Source: Candidatus Cetobacterium colombiensis
GTDB taxonomy: Bacteria > Fusobacteriota > Fusobacteriia > Fusobacteriales > Fusobacteriaceae
Length of the DNA: 64,000 nt
Direction: 5' to 3'
NCBI RefSeq assembly: GCF_033962415.1
Contig: NZ_JAVIKH010000010.1
Span: forward strand, 1-64,000
Shown here: piece after piece, positions 53,667 to 62,428 of the stretch
Position numbering within the stretch: the first letter of the stretch is position 1
How the letters are laid out: each line of letters opens with the position of its first letter
Position numbers and translations under genes: made by a program
The notes under the pieces: generated by a model
The model's database searches: none
Told to the model about the DNA's origin: nothing
What the model saw: only the letters and a program-made list of their open reading frames with translations

Positions 53667-54491
53667 TTAAAATGTTATTTCATCTGGATCAGGACCTAGT
53701 CTTTCATCTTTATTTAAAGAATTTATATAATCTATATCCTCTTTATCTAAAGTAAAATCCAAATCAAAATTTTCCTTTATTCTTGATGGTGTTACAGACT
53801 TTGGTAAAGGTAATATATTATTTTGTAAATGCCATTTTAAAATAACTTGAGCTACTGTTTTTTTATTTTTTTCAGCAACTTTTTTTAACCCTTCATGATC
53901 TAAAGCCCCTTGCATCAATGGACTCCAAGCTTCTACTAAAATCTCATTCTCTTCACAAAACTTTCTTAAATCTCTTTGTTGTAAATATGGATGTAATTCT
54001 ATTTGATTTATAACTGGTACTATTTCAAAATTATCTAAAATATATTTTAGATGGTGTTTCTTCATATTACAAACACCAATAGCTTTAACTCTTCCAGCTT
54101 TATAAAGAGTTTCTAAAGCTCTCCACGTTTCCCAAGTTCTATCTAAATCTTTAGGTTGTGGCCAGTGAATTAAATACATATCAATATAATCTAATCCTAA
54201 TTTTTTTAAAGATTCATCATAAGCTTTTAAAGTTGTTTCATATCCTTGCTGGGTATTCCAAACTTTAGTTACAATAAATAAATCCTCTCTTGAAACATTA
54301 CTATTTTTTAAAAACTCAGCTATCCCCTCGCCTACTGCATCTTCATTACCATAAATAGCTGCTGTATCAATGTGTCTATAACCTGTTTCTAAAGCTATTC
54401 TCACTGCATTTTTACATTGTTCCTTATCTGTTGCTTTCCAAGTTCCAAATCCCACCTTTGGAATTTTAAGACCATTATTTAATAAATACAT
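53667..54491 (-). CDS. Aldo/keto reductase
   Basis: NADPH-dependent carbonyl reductase of the AKR superfamily. Catalytic tetrad visible: Asp and Tyr in HIDTAAIYGNE (near 41-48), Lys in VTKVW (near 75) and His in LIHWPQ (near 108). Cofactor binding end LPKSVTPSRIKEN near 230. 274 residues, close to YtbE/DkgA types. Substrate unknown. ATG downstream of AGGGGAG. It follows rlmI by 22 nt. Confidence 0.9.
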   Translation of the reverse strand: MYLLNNGLKIPKVGFGTWKATDKEQCKNAVRIALETGYRHIDTAAIYGNEDAVGEGIAEFLKNSNVSREDLFIVTKVWNTQQGYETTLKAYDESLKKLGLDYIDMYLIHWPQPKDLDRTWETWRALETLYKAGRVKAIGVCNMKKHHLKYILDNFEIVPVINQIELHPYLQQRDLRKFCEENEILVEAWSPLMQGALDHEGLKKVAEKNKKTVAQVILKWHLQNNILPLPKSVTPSRIKENFDLDFTLDKEDIDYINSLNKDERLGPDPDEITF

Positions 54492-54513
54492 TCCTCACAC
54501 ACTCCCCTTTATT

Positions 54514-55680
54514 TTATATTATTCTTATTAAAAACCCTTTTAAATATTCTGTTTCAGGAACAGCCACCGAAATTGGATGACATGGACTTTGATGAAGTTG
54601 ATTTATAATTACAGCTTTTACTCCAGCATCTTTTACAGCATAAGCTAAGGCCATTCTTAAATCTGCGCTTGTTACCGCTCCACTGCAACTATAAATAGAA
54701 AGTAATCCTCCTTTTTTTGTTAATTTAATTCCGTTTAAAATTATATCTTTGTATGCTTTTAAAGCTTTATCTAAATCTCTTCTATTAGGTGCTAACTTTG
54801 GTGGATCTAAATTTACAACATCCCATTGACGCCCTTCTTTAACTAAGTCTCTTAATACGTTGAATATATTTCCTTTTATAAACTCTACATTTTCAAAGCC
54901 TTTTAAATTTTTCTTTGCAACATTTAAAACATCTTCACTTACATCAATTAAAGTAGATGAGTTTGCACCGTTTACCATTGCATGAAGTGAAAATCCTCCT
55001 GTATAACTACAAACATCTAAGAAATCTTTTTCTTTTGATAAAGATCCCATTAAAATTCTATTATCTCTTTGATCTGAGTAAAATCCTGTTTTCTGTCCTT
55101 TTAAATCTATTGTAAATTTTGCCTTCCCTTCATAAATTTCAATTTCATCAGGTACTTCTCCAAAAATTACTCCAGAAACTTCTGGAAGACCTTCTAACTT
55201 TCTTCCATCTCCTTCACTTTTTTCATATATCCCTTTTATATTTGGAATCTCTTTTTTTAAAGCCTCAACTAAAAGATTTTTATCTTTTTCCATTCCTAAA
55301 GTTGCTGCTTGAACTATTAAGTAGTCACCAAAACGATCTACTATAACACCTGGTAAAGAGTCTGATTCACTGTGAATTAATCTATATGCATTACTGTTAA
55401 TATTTATAATTGTTCTTAAAGTATAAGCTTCTTTTACTTTTTCACAATACCAATTTAAATCTATTTTTTTATTGATATCTTTTTCAAGCATACGAAGCAT
55501 TATTTTAGAATTCTTATTATAGTGTGCATATCCTATAAATTCTTTTTTCCAATTATATACTTCTATTACTGAACCAGCCTCTGGCTTTCCTTCTATTTTC
55601 TCTACTGCTCCAGAATACATCCAAGGATGACCACTTTGCCACATTCTTTCTCTATCTTTTTTTATAAAAATTTTACTCAA
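54514..55680 (-). CDS. rlmI: 23S rRNA m5C methyltransferase RlmI-type
   Basis: SAM-dependent enzyme that in E. coli makes m5C1962 of 23S rRNA. PUA-like N-terminus (SGHPWMYSGAVEKIEG near 18), SAM site FLDVCSYTGGFSLHA near 218, NLDPPKLAPNRR near 290 and the catalytic Cys in IYSCSGAV near 332. 388 residues. A TTG at 55680 is 9 nt after AAGGA and gives an N-terminus like the family; the ATG 24 nt upstream has no ribosome site. Confidence 0.9.
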   Translation of the reverse strand: MSKIFIKKDRERMWQSGHPWMYSGAVEKIEGKPEAGSVIEVYNWKKEFIGYAHYNKNSKIMLRMLEKDINKKIDLNWYCEKVKEAYTLRTIININSNAYRLIHSESDSLPGVIVDRFGDYLIVQAATLGMEKDKNLLVEALKKEIPNIKGIYEKSEGDGRKLEGLPEVSGVIFGEVPDEIEIYEGKAKFTIDLKGQKTGFYSDQRDNRILMGSLSKEKDFLDVCSYTGGFSLHAMVNGANSSTLIDVSEDVLNVAKKNLKGFENVEFIKGNIFNVLRDLVKEGRQWDVVNLDPPKLAPNRRDLDKALKAYKDIILNGIKLTKKGGLLSIYSCSGAVTSADLRMALAYAVKDAGVKAVIINQLHQSPCHPISVAVPETEYLKGFLIRII

Positions 55681-55725
55681 TTTTTCACATCCTTTTTTTA
55701 TCATAAATAAAAATGATTTTTATAT

Positions 55726-55754
55726 ATTATAACATAGAATATGCCTTAGAAAAT
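55726..55754 (-). promoter_or_regulatory. Possible promoter of rlmI
   Basis: A perfect TATAAT (55726-55731) on the minus strand with only a weak ATTTTC at the -35 position. Confidence 0.4.
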
Positions 55755-55759
55755 ATAAT

Positions 55760-57154
55760 TTAATTTTGTGAAAATAAAATTATATCCCCTAACAAAAGCT
55801 TTACCTCTCCTTTAGGTGTTATATAACTCGAATCTCTTTTTATTGAAACAATAAGCATCCCTTTTGGTAACTCTAATTCTCTAATCAACTTATTTATATA
55901 TTCTGAATTTTCATCTAGTATCATTTTTTTCAGAGCTAACTCTTCTAACTCTTCAACTTCAATTAAATTATCTTGTTCTGAATTATCTTCAAATAAATTC
56001 AATTTTTTTCCAACATATTTTAAAGTCATCCCTTGAATTAAAACCGAAAATACAACAATATAAAAAGTTAAATTAAACATACTTTGAGCATTTGGAAGAC
56101 CTTCTGTTATAGCCATTGTTGCAAAAATAATTGGAACAGCTCCTTTTAATCCCGCCCAAGAGATAAAAAACTTTTCCTTAGATGTAAATTTAAAAGGCCA
56201 TAAAAGACTATAAACAACTAAAATTCTAATTATTATTATCATAATAATAGATAGTAGACTTCCTATTAATATATAACTTAGTAATTGTGTTGGAAAAACT
56301 AAAAGACCTAACATCACAAACATTCCAATTTGCATAAACCAAGTTATAAGTCTCATATTTCTAATTGAGTTTAATTTATAATTAAACTTTTGATTTCCTA
56401 TCATTATTGCCGATATATATATTGCTAAAAATCCATTTCCATTTAAAACTGTGGCTAATCCAAAACAAATAAAAAGTATCGCTATTAGATGAATTGTCAA
56501 AAATTCTTCTCTTACAATTTTTATATATTTTGCCAAAGGTAAAGTAATTAGTCCAAATAAATAACCTATTACCCCTCCTAAAACTATTTGTTTTAGAAGA
56601 AATATTATTCCTCCAACAATAGATGTATTTCCATCCATTTTAAAAAATGAAAGTAAAAAAAGAATTAATGCATACGCCATAGGATCATTACTTCCAGATT
56701 CAATATCTACAACTGATTTAATATCTTTTTTTAGTTTTGAATCACCCAATATAGACATTACCGCTGCTGCATCTGTTGATGATACCATCGCACTAAATAG
56801 TAAAGCTTCTTTTAAGGTAAAATCTGTTAAATAATATACGGCTATTCCAGATAAAATAGCTGTTAAAAGAACTCCTAGTGTTGCTAAAAGTCCACTTGGA
56901 TAAATAGATTTTTTTACATCTTCTTTTTTTGTTTCCAATCCACCTGAAAATATTATAAACATCAAGGCAATTGTACCTATATTTTGCGCTACTAATGCGT
57001 TATCAAAATATATTTTTCCTACACCTTCCGATCCTGCCAACATTCCAATCAATAAAAACATTATTAGCAATGGTATTTCTAATTTTTTAGAAATTCTTAT
57101 TGAAAATAAACTTATTAGTATAATAACCCCTGCAACTAATATCTCAATCCCCAT
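55760..57154 (-). CDS. Potassium/sodium-proton antiporter, NhaP2-like (CPA1 family)
   Basis: 464 residues with about 12 membrane segments (5-390). The ion-site region reads VSSTDAAAVMSILGDS near 127 and DIESGSNDPMAYAL near 147; SWAGLKGAVPIIFATMA near 335 is also typical. The C-terminal 70 residues look like a TrkA_C/RCK_C ligand-binding domain (ELELPKGMLIVSIKRDSSYI, GDIILF), as in K+-specific NhaP2. ATG after AGGGTAGG. Directly follows a 58-residue membrane protein gene. Confidence 0.88.
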   Translation of the reverse strand: MGIEILVAGVIILISLFSIRISKKLEIPLLIMFLLIGMLAGSEGVGKIYFDNALVAQNIGTIALMFIIFSGGLETKKEDVKKSIYPSGLLATLGVLLTAILSGIAVYYLTDFTLKEALLFSAMVSSTDAAAVMSILGDSKLKKDIKSVVDIESGSNDPMAYALILFLLSFFKMDGNTSIVGGIIFLLKQIVLGGVIGYLFGLITLPLAKYIKIVREEFLTIHLIAILFICFGLATVLNGNGFLAIYISAIMIGNQKFNYKLNSIRNMRLITWFMQIGMFVMLGLLVFPTQLLSYILIGSLLSIIMIIIIRILVVYSLLWPFKFTSKEKFFISWAGLKGAVPIIFATMAITEGLPNAQSMFNLTFYIVVFSVLIQGMTLKYVGKKLNLFEDNSEQDNLIEVEELEELALKKMILDENSEYINKLIRELELPKGMLIVSIKRDSSYITPKGEVKLLLGDIILFSQN

Positions 57155-57162
57155 ATATTTAC

Positions 57163-57339
57163 CTACCCTAAAATTCCATATTTTATTATATGTTCTAATA
57201 ATTTAAACGACGCGATTCCTACAAGAATTAAATAAGATCCTACAAACATAATTAAAAATAATACTTTTACAATTTTATCAAATAAACTTTCCTTTTCTTT
57301 TAAAATTTCATTTTCTTCAGATAATAATAGTTTTTTCAT
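57163..57339 (-). CDS. 58-residue single-helix membrane protein
   Basis: A charged N-terminal 20 residues (KKLLLSEENEILKEKESLFD) and one membrane helix (about 25-46, VLFLIMFVGSYLILVGIASF). No family recognised. The ATG at 57339 is directly after GGAGGAAAA; an ATG 18 nt earlier lacks a site. It is 8 nt upstream of the antiporter gene, so it could be a small subunit or regulator of it (inference). Confidence 0.7.
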   Translation of the reverse strand: MKKLLLSEENEILKEKESLFDKIVKVLFLIMFVGSYLILVGIASFKLLEHIIKYGILG

Positions 57340-57383
57340 TTTTCCTCCAATTTTCATTTTTTATTCTTTGAAAAAACTATTAT

Positions 57384-57752
57384 TTAAATTTGCAAAACCC
57401 TTTTTTCATATCTATTTAAAATACCATTTTCTATTTTTTGAAAACTATAAAAATTACAAATTTTATAGTTACTTAAATTAAAACTATAAATTGGAGAAAA
57501 ACTAGAATTAATTAAGTAAGTTGTTATATTATCATCATTTTTATTTTTTCTGTCTCGATTTATTTGGACAATTAATTTTTTATTTTCATTTGATGCATTT
57601 GACAAAATATGTTTATCTTTTTTTTGATTTGACTCTTTTATTTCTGAATTTATAAAAGTATATAGATAGGCTCTAGTTTTAGCCTCCTCTCTAATACCAA
57701 TAAAAATTGAAATAATAGAAAGAAGTAAAAATAGAGTAATTTTTTTTCTCAT
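57384..57752 (-). CDS. Hypothetical exported protein, 122 aa
   Basis: An N-terminal signal or anchor (RKKITLFLLLSIISIFIGI) and a polar remainder rich in Asn, Lys and Ser (ESNQKKDKHILSNASNENKK) with one Cys. No family recognised. ATG after GAGAGGTAAATATT. It has a good own promoter, and no terminator was seen before the 58-aa gene 44 nt downstream. Composition is close to low-complexity, but the promoter and ribosome site support a real gene. Confidence 0.6.
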   Translation of the reverse strand: MRKKITLFLLLSIISIFIGIREEAKTRAYLYTFINSEIKESNQKKDKHILSNASNENKKLIVQINRDRKNKNDDNITTYLINSSFSPIYSFNLSNYKICNFYSFQKIENGILNRYEKRVLQI

Positions 57753-57781
57753 AATATTTACCTCTCAAATTTAATTTAGAT

Positions 57782-57810
57782 ATTATACATTTTTTTTAAT
57801 TACTTTCCAA
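57782..57810 (-). promoter_or_regulatory. Promoter of the 122-aa exported protein gene
   Basis: On the minus strand TTGGAA (57805-57810), a 17-nt spacer and a perfect TATAAT (57782-57787). Confidence 0.7.
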
Positions 57811-57821
57811 TAAATATAAAA

Positions 57822-57857
57822 TAAAAAAACCATGTAAATTCACTCTACATGGTTTTT
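57822..57857 (-). terminator. Intrinsic terminator after the thioredoxin-like gene
   Basis: On the minus strand AAAAACCATGTA / TACATGGTTTTT stem with T-rich tail. Confidence 0.85.
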
Positions 57858-57863
57858 CTATAA

Positions 57864-58127
57864 TTAATGACCGCAGCTACATCCACATCCACCTGATGAA
57901 TGCCCATTTTCGTCAACAAATTTTGCTATTTGATCTAATCCTATAAATGATTTTGTTCCACTACATTTTTCTACAATTAAACATGGTACAGATCTAATTC
58001 CATACATTGCTGCTAATTCTTGATTTTCCATAGCGTTTATAATTTCTACACCTTCTGTATCTGCTAATAATTCCTTTGCTGGTCCGCAGTATTGACACGT
58101 TGGTGTTGTAAATAACATAATTCTCAT
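57864..58127 (-). CDS. Thioredoxin/glutaredoxin-like protein with Cys-rich tail
   Basis: 87 residues of thioredoxin fold: MRIMLFTTPTCQYCGPAKEL with active-site CQYC (residues 11-14), MYGIRSVPCLIV with the cis-Pro near 48. The tail HSSGGCGCSCGH holds three Cys and two His and could bind a metal ion. Likely a cytoplasmic disulfide reductase; partner unknown. ATG behind GGAGGTAAGG. Own promoter and terminator. Confidence 0.85.
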   Translation of the reverse strand: MRIMLFTTPTCQYCGPAKELLADTEGVEIINAMENQELAAMYGIRSVPCLIVEKCSGTKSFIGLDQIAKFVDENGHSSGGCGCSCGH

Positions 58128-58165
58128 TCCTTACCTCCATTTATACTTATTCTGTATATATTATT

Positions 58166-58194
58166 ATAATATAAAACTTTAGTATAAAAGTCAA
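58166..58194 (-). promoter_or_regulatory. Promoter of the thioredoxin-like gene
   Basis: On the minus strand TTGACT (58189-58194), a 17-nt spacer and TATTAT (58166-58171). The -35 box overlaps the pgl stop codon. Confidence 0.7.
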
Positions 58195-58841
58195 GAATTT
58201 TCTTTCTCGTATTCTAGTAAAATGATTGGATTATCTATAAAGTAAGCTGGACTTTTTAAAGAAAGATTTTGTAATATAATATTTTTTTCTTTAGTTGCTA
58301 TTAATATTTTTTTATCTGCTTGGTTTATTACATTCATACTTAAAGTTATTCTTTTATGTGGATGATTTGCACTTTCAGTTATTAAAGTTGGCTCTGCTAT
58401 CTCAACATCATCCAATGTAAATATTGATCCCGTATGACCATCTTCTCCAATTCCCAAATAAATAGCATCAAATTTTATATTACCCTTAAAGTATTTTATT
58501 AATTTTTTTTCATAATCTATTTTTGAGTCCAATGGTGTTTTTAAAATTTCAATTTTATGAATATTTTTTTCAGGAATGTCAATTTTATCTAAAAGATTCT
58601 TTTTTAAAAGGTTATAATTACTATGGCTGCTATCTAAAGGAACAAATCTTTCATCAACTAGAAAAATATTTATTTTATCCCAATCAATATCTTCTTTTGA
58701 TAATTTTGTAAAAAATTCTTTCGGAGTTCTCCCACCCGAAAATGCTATATTTACGATATCTTTTCCATAAGTTGTTTCTTTAAAAATATCTATAGCTTTT
58801 TTAAATAAATCACTTTTTTTAGAAACTTTTATTAATTTCAT
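58191..58841 (-). CDS. pgl: 6-phosphogluconolactonase (DevB/SOL type)
   Basis: Hydrolyses 6-phosphogluconolactone in the oxidative pentose phosphate path. Motifs IAFSGGRTPKEFF (near 32), FLVDERFVPLDSSHSNY (near 60), YLGIGEDGHTGSIF (near 127) and NHPHKRITLS (near 160). 216 residues. ATG behind AAAGGAGGG. zwf and gnd are not adjacent; it follows ppk by 17 nt. Confidence 0.92.
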   Translation of the reverse strand: MKLIKVSKKSDLFKKAIDIFKETTYGKDIVNIAFSGGRTPKEFFTKLSKEDIDWDKINIFLVDERFVPLDSSHSNYNLLKKNLLDKIDIPEKNIHKIEILKTPLDSKIDYEKKLIKYFKGNIKFDAIYLGIGEDGHTGSIFTLDDVEIAEPTLITESANHPHKRITLSMNVINQADKKILIATKEKNIILQNLSLKSPAYFIDNPIILLEYEKENS

Positions 58842-58858
58842 AACACTCCCTCCTTTTT

Positions 58859-60895
58859 TTATTCATTAACTTTTTCGCGATAGTATTCTTGATAATTAAA
58901 TTTCAGTTCTGCTTTTTTACTTTTATTTGAAATTAATGAATAGCTTCCATTTTTATTTTGGATTCTTAACTTTACATTATCTTTTAAAATATCTTTTAAT
59001 AATTGTGTTACTTTTTTTCTATCATCTTTATTCTCTAAAGGAAAAATAGTTTCTACTCTTCCATCTAAATTTCTTGTCATACAATCGGCACTTCCTAAGT
59101 ATAGTTCTTCATCACCATTATTTTCAAAATAATATATTCTATCATGCTCTAAAAATCTTCCTACTAAACTATAGACTTTTATATTTTCACTTAATCCTTC
59201 TATATTACTTTTTAAACAACAAGCTCCTCTCACTATTAAAACTATTTCAACTCCAGCTTTTGATGCGTCGTATAGTTTTTCAATTATTCCTTGATCAGTT
59301 AAACCATTTACTTTTATTATTATTTTTCCTATTCCGCCTTTAGAAACATTTTCTATTTCTCTATCAATAAATTTATATAAATTATATCTTAAATGCGTTG
59401 GTGCTACTATTAACTTTTTCCAATCATCTATTTTTGAAAATCCTGTTAATTTATTAAATAAATAACTAGCATCAATTCCCATCTCTTCGTCTTTTGTAAA
59501 AAATGAATAATCCACGTATAGTTTAGCTGTAGAATCATTATAATTTCCAGTTCCTAAATGAATATACCTTTTTATTCCATCGTCTTCTTTTCTAATTATT
59601 AAAAGACATTTTGCATGAGTTTTTAGTCCGCTTAATCCGTAAATCACATGACAACCAGCTTCTTCTAGTTCTCTTGCCCATTTTACATTTCTCTCTTCAT
59701 CAAATCTAGCTTTTAACTCAACTAAAACAGTTACTTGTTTTCCATTTTCTGCTGCCTTTTTTAAATATTTTATTATTGGTGAATCTCCACTTACCCTATA
59801 TAATGTTTGTTTTATTGCTAAAACTTTAGGATCTTGAGATGATACTTTTACCATTTCAGTAACATGTTCAAAACTTTCAAAAGGATGTCTTAATAGTATA
59901 TTTTTTTTAGATAAAACTTTAAATATATTTTCTCCTGAAAATTCTTTATAATATTTAGGTACATTTTTAGGAAATTTTAAATTATCAACACCTTCAACAT
60001 CAACAATTCCCCATAGAAAAGTTAAATCTAAAGGTCCTAAAACTGCATAAAAACTTTCCTCCTCTAATTCAATCTGCTCTTTTAAAAATTCTAAACTTTT
60101 TTTTGAAACTCCTTTTATATATTCTACTCTAACAGGATTTCCCCATTTTCTATTTTTTACTTCTTTTTCTATTTCAGATAAAAGATCTTCTGCTTCACTA
60201 TTTTCCTCTATTCCTAAATCCTCATCTCTAGTTATTCTAAAATAACCTATATCTAAAATTTCATATCCATTAAATAATTTATTTAAATTATTTTTTATAA
60301 CTTCTTCCAAGAGAATAAAATTATTTCCTCCTGGTAATTTTATCAATCTATTTACTACTCTTGGAATCTCTACAATAGCAAAAGATACCCCATCTTTTTC
60401 TTTTACATTCAGTATTAAATTTATTGCTCCACTATTTAAGTGTGGAAATGGTCTAAAAGTATCTATAGCCATTGGTGTTAAAATAGGAAATAAAGTTTCA
60501 TTATAATAATTTTCAATAAATCTTAATTCTTTTCCCATTAATTCAGAATAATTTTTTATATTTATATTTCCTTCTATTTTTATCTTACTCATAATCTCTG
60601 GATAAAGTTTATATTGTTTCTCAATAACTTTTATAACTTCTTTTTTCATTAAACTCAATTGTTCTTTTGGAAGCAATCCCGCTATATCTCTTAATTCTAA
60701 ATTTGATTCTTCCTGAGCTTTTAATCCAGCTACTCTAACTTTAAAAAATTCATCGAAATTTGAACTAACTATGGCTAAGAATTTTAGTTTCTCTAACAAA
60801 GGATTATCCACACCTTCTGCTTCTGATAAAACTCTTTTATTAAACTCTATCCAACTTAACTCCCTATTGTAAAAATCTTTCCCCGTATAACTCAT
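58859..60895 (-). CDS. ppk: Polyphosphate kinase 1
   Basis: Makes polyphosphate from ATP reversibly. N-domain (FYNRELSWIEFNKRVLSEA, residues 8-26), head domain, and two phospholipase D-like catalytic domains. Likely active His residues are in LSGLKTHAKCLL (near 423) and RFLEHDRIYYFEN (near 580); GSADCMTRNLDGRVE near 602 is also typical. 678 residues. ATG after AGGAGG. It overlaps the upstream HD gene by 4 nt, forming a polyphosphate operon with the two Ppx-like genes. Confidence 0.95.
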   Translation of the reverse strand: MSYTGKDFYNRELSWIEFNKRVLSEAEGVDNPLLEKLKFLAIVSSNFDEFFKVRVAGLKAQEESNLELRDIAGLLPKEQLSLMKKEVIKVIEKQYKLYPEIMSKIKIEGNINIKNYSELMGKELRFIENYYNETLFPILTPMAIDTFRPFPHLNSGAINLILNVKEKDGVSFAIVEIPRVVNRLIKLPGGNNFILLEEVIKNNLNKLFNGYEILDIGYFRITRDEDLGIEENSEAEDLLSEIEKEVKNRKWGNPVRVEYIKGVSKKSLEFLKEQIELEEESFYAVLGPLDLTFLWGIVDVEGVDNLKFPKNVPKYYKEFSGENIFKVLSKKNILLRHPFESFEHVTEMVKVSSQDPKVLAIKQTLYRVSGDSPIIKYLKKAAENGKQVTVLVELKARFDEERNVKWARELEEAGCHVIYGLSGLKTHAKCLLIIRKEDDGIKRYIHLGTGNYNDSTAKLYVDYSFFTKDEEMGIDASYLFNKLTGFSKIDDWKKLIVAPTHLRYNLYKFIDREIENVSKGGIGKIIIKVNGLTDQGIIEKLYDASKAGVEIVLIVRGACCLKSNIEGLSENIKVYSLVGRFLEHDRIYYFENNGDEELYLGSADCMTRNLDGRVETIFPLENKDDRKKVTQLLKDILKDNVKLRIQNKNGSYSLISNKSKKAELKFNYQEYYREKVNE

Positions 60896-62415
60896 TCCCC
60901 AAACCTCCTATTTATTTTAAGCTCTATATCTAAATCAAATAGATACCTAAAAAGTTTTGACTGTTTTTCAAAACTACTTTTTTCCATATAAAAATCTTCA
61001 TCTGTATCCATCTCAATAATCAAATTATTTTTATCAAGGTGTATTTTTTCGTTATACAACCTTTGTTTTTTACCTCTATCTAAAGATGTAGCTATTTTTA
61101 TAACTGATATAATTTTTAATAATTTTATTAGTTCTTCTCCTTTAAAACCATAATTATATAAGTCTTCTAATTTAGCATTCGATGTATGAGCTCTAACTAT
61201 AAAAACTATCTTTTCTATCATGTCTCTATTTAATCCAAAAATAGAAGTATTTTCTAGTATATACGCTGAATGCTCACTATGATTTTCAAAATCAATGGCT
61301 TTTCCTATATCATGTAAATATGCTGCTACAATAAAATACTTATAATCTTTTATTCCCAAAGAGTGAAAATACTTTAATTTATCTAATAATTTTATTCCTA
61401 TTTGCTTTACAAACTCTGAGTGTTCTTTATCAAAATCAAATTTTTCACCTAATTCTATCACTGAATCTAAAGTTATTTTCCATAAAGTTTCATCAAAACT
61501 ATACTTTATTTCTGGATAAAATTTTTCTAATGCACAAATATCTTTTATATTAAAATCCAAAAACTTTATCTCTTTCACTTCAAAATAATCAGAAAAACTT
61601 ACAATTAAACAAATCGATGTCATCATAAGCTTTGCCATTGGCACACTACATCCATATTTAAAGGCTAACTCATTATAGGAATGCTCTTGAAAAAATTTTA
61701 GTTTTTCTTTTAGCTCATTTAGCGTTATATTTTTTAAATCTTTTTTTCCAAAGATTAATTTTAAAATTTTCTCTTCTAATTCTCCCTCTAAAATCAACTT
61801 TTTTATAATTTTTCTTCCTACACTTCTTCTTACAAACTCAACATAACTTTCTAAATAATCACATATAAAATCAAATGCTTTTTTTGTAGTTATATTATTT
61901 TCCTCTAAAATTGAATAAAGCTTTTCTGTTCCTAAGTTTATATGCTCATTGATACATAACTCACCTTTATAAAATAAATATACTCCAGAACTAAATGATT
62001 TTAAGTTAAAAAATAATCTACTTTCTTTTTTAGAAAAAATCTCTTTTTCCAAATGGATTAATTTCTTTATTGAATAATATGTTTTTTCGCTTAAATCAGC
62101 ATTTTCTACAGGTAAATTTACTTTTAGTTTTATTTGATCTAACATCATTGGAAAATTAGTAATATTTTTAAAAAATTCACTAAATATAACTTTTTTATCA
62201 AAAGCGCCATAATCTCTCGAAAGATTATCCATCTTTTTTAAAATATCACAAATTTTTCTCATTTTTTCTAATGATATTTCTTTTTTATCTTTTATCTCTT
62301 TAAATAGATTTAAATCTTCACTTACTTTCTCTAGTACCTTATAACCAGAATCTTTTTTCTCATATATTTTCATTTCTATAAAAGTTGAATTAATCTCGAT
62401 AACCGAATATGTCAT
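60892..62415 (-). CDS. Ppx/GppA-like protein with decayed phosphatase half and intact HD domain
   Basis: 507 residues with the same layout as the next gene upstream. The N-terminal half (1-300) follows the Ppx/GppA order, but the DxGSNSxR start reads VIEINSTFIEM and the DLGGSS loop reads NLKSFSSGV, so phosphatase activity is probably lost. The C-terminal half keeps an HD site: YFIVAAYLHDIGKAIDFENHSEHSAYI (near 362, split here as HDIGK and HSEHSAYI) and IVRAHTSN near 405. ATG at 62415 is 6 nt after GGGTGGGG; a GTG 12 nt upstream overlaps it. Role in polyphosphate or (p)ppGpp control is inferred from ppk next to it. Confidence 0.75.
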   Translation of the reverse strand: MTYSVIEINSTFIEMKIYEKKDSGYKVLEKVSEDLNLFKEIKDKKEISLEKMRKICDILKKMDNLSRDYGAFDKKVIFSEFFKNITNFPMMLDQIKLKVNLPVENADLSEKTYYSIKKLIHLEKEIFSKKESRLFFNLKSFSSGVYLFYKGELCINEHINLGTEKLYSILEENNITTKKAFDFICDYLESYVEFVRRSVGRKIIKKLILEGELEEKILKLIFGKKDLKNITLNELKEKLKFFQEHSYNELAFKYGCSVPMAKLMMTSICLIVSFSDYFEVKEIKFLDFNIKDICALEKFYPEIKYSFDETLWKITLDSVIELGEKFDFDKEHSEFVKQIGIKLLDKLKYFHSLGIKDYKYFIVAAYLHDIGKAIDFENHSEHSAYILENTSIFGLNRDMIEKIVFIVRAHTSNAKLEDLYNYGFKGEELIKLLKIISVIKIATSLDRGKKQRLYNEKIHLDKNNLIIEMDTDEDFYMEKSSFEKQSKLFRYLFDLDIELKINRRFGE

Positions 62416-62428
62416 AGCAAGCCCCACC

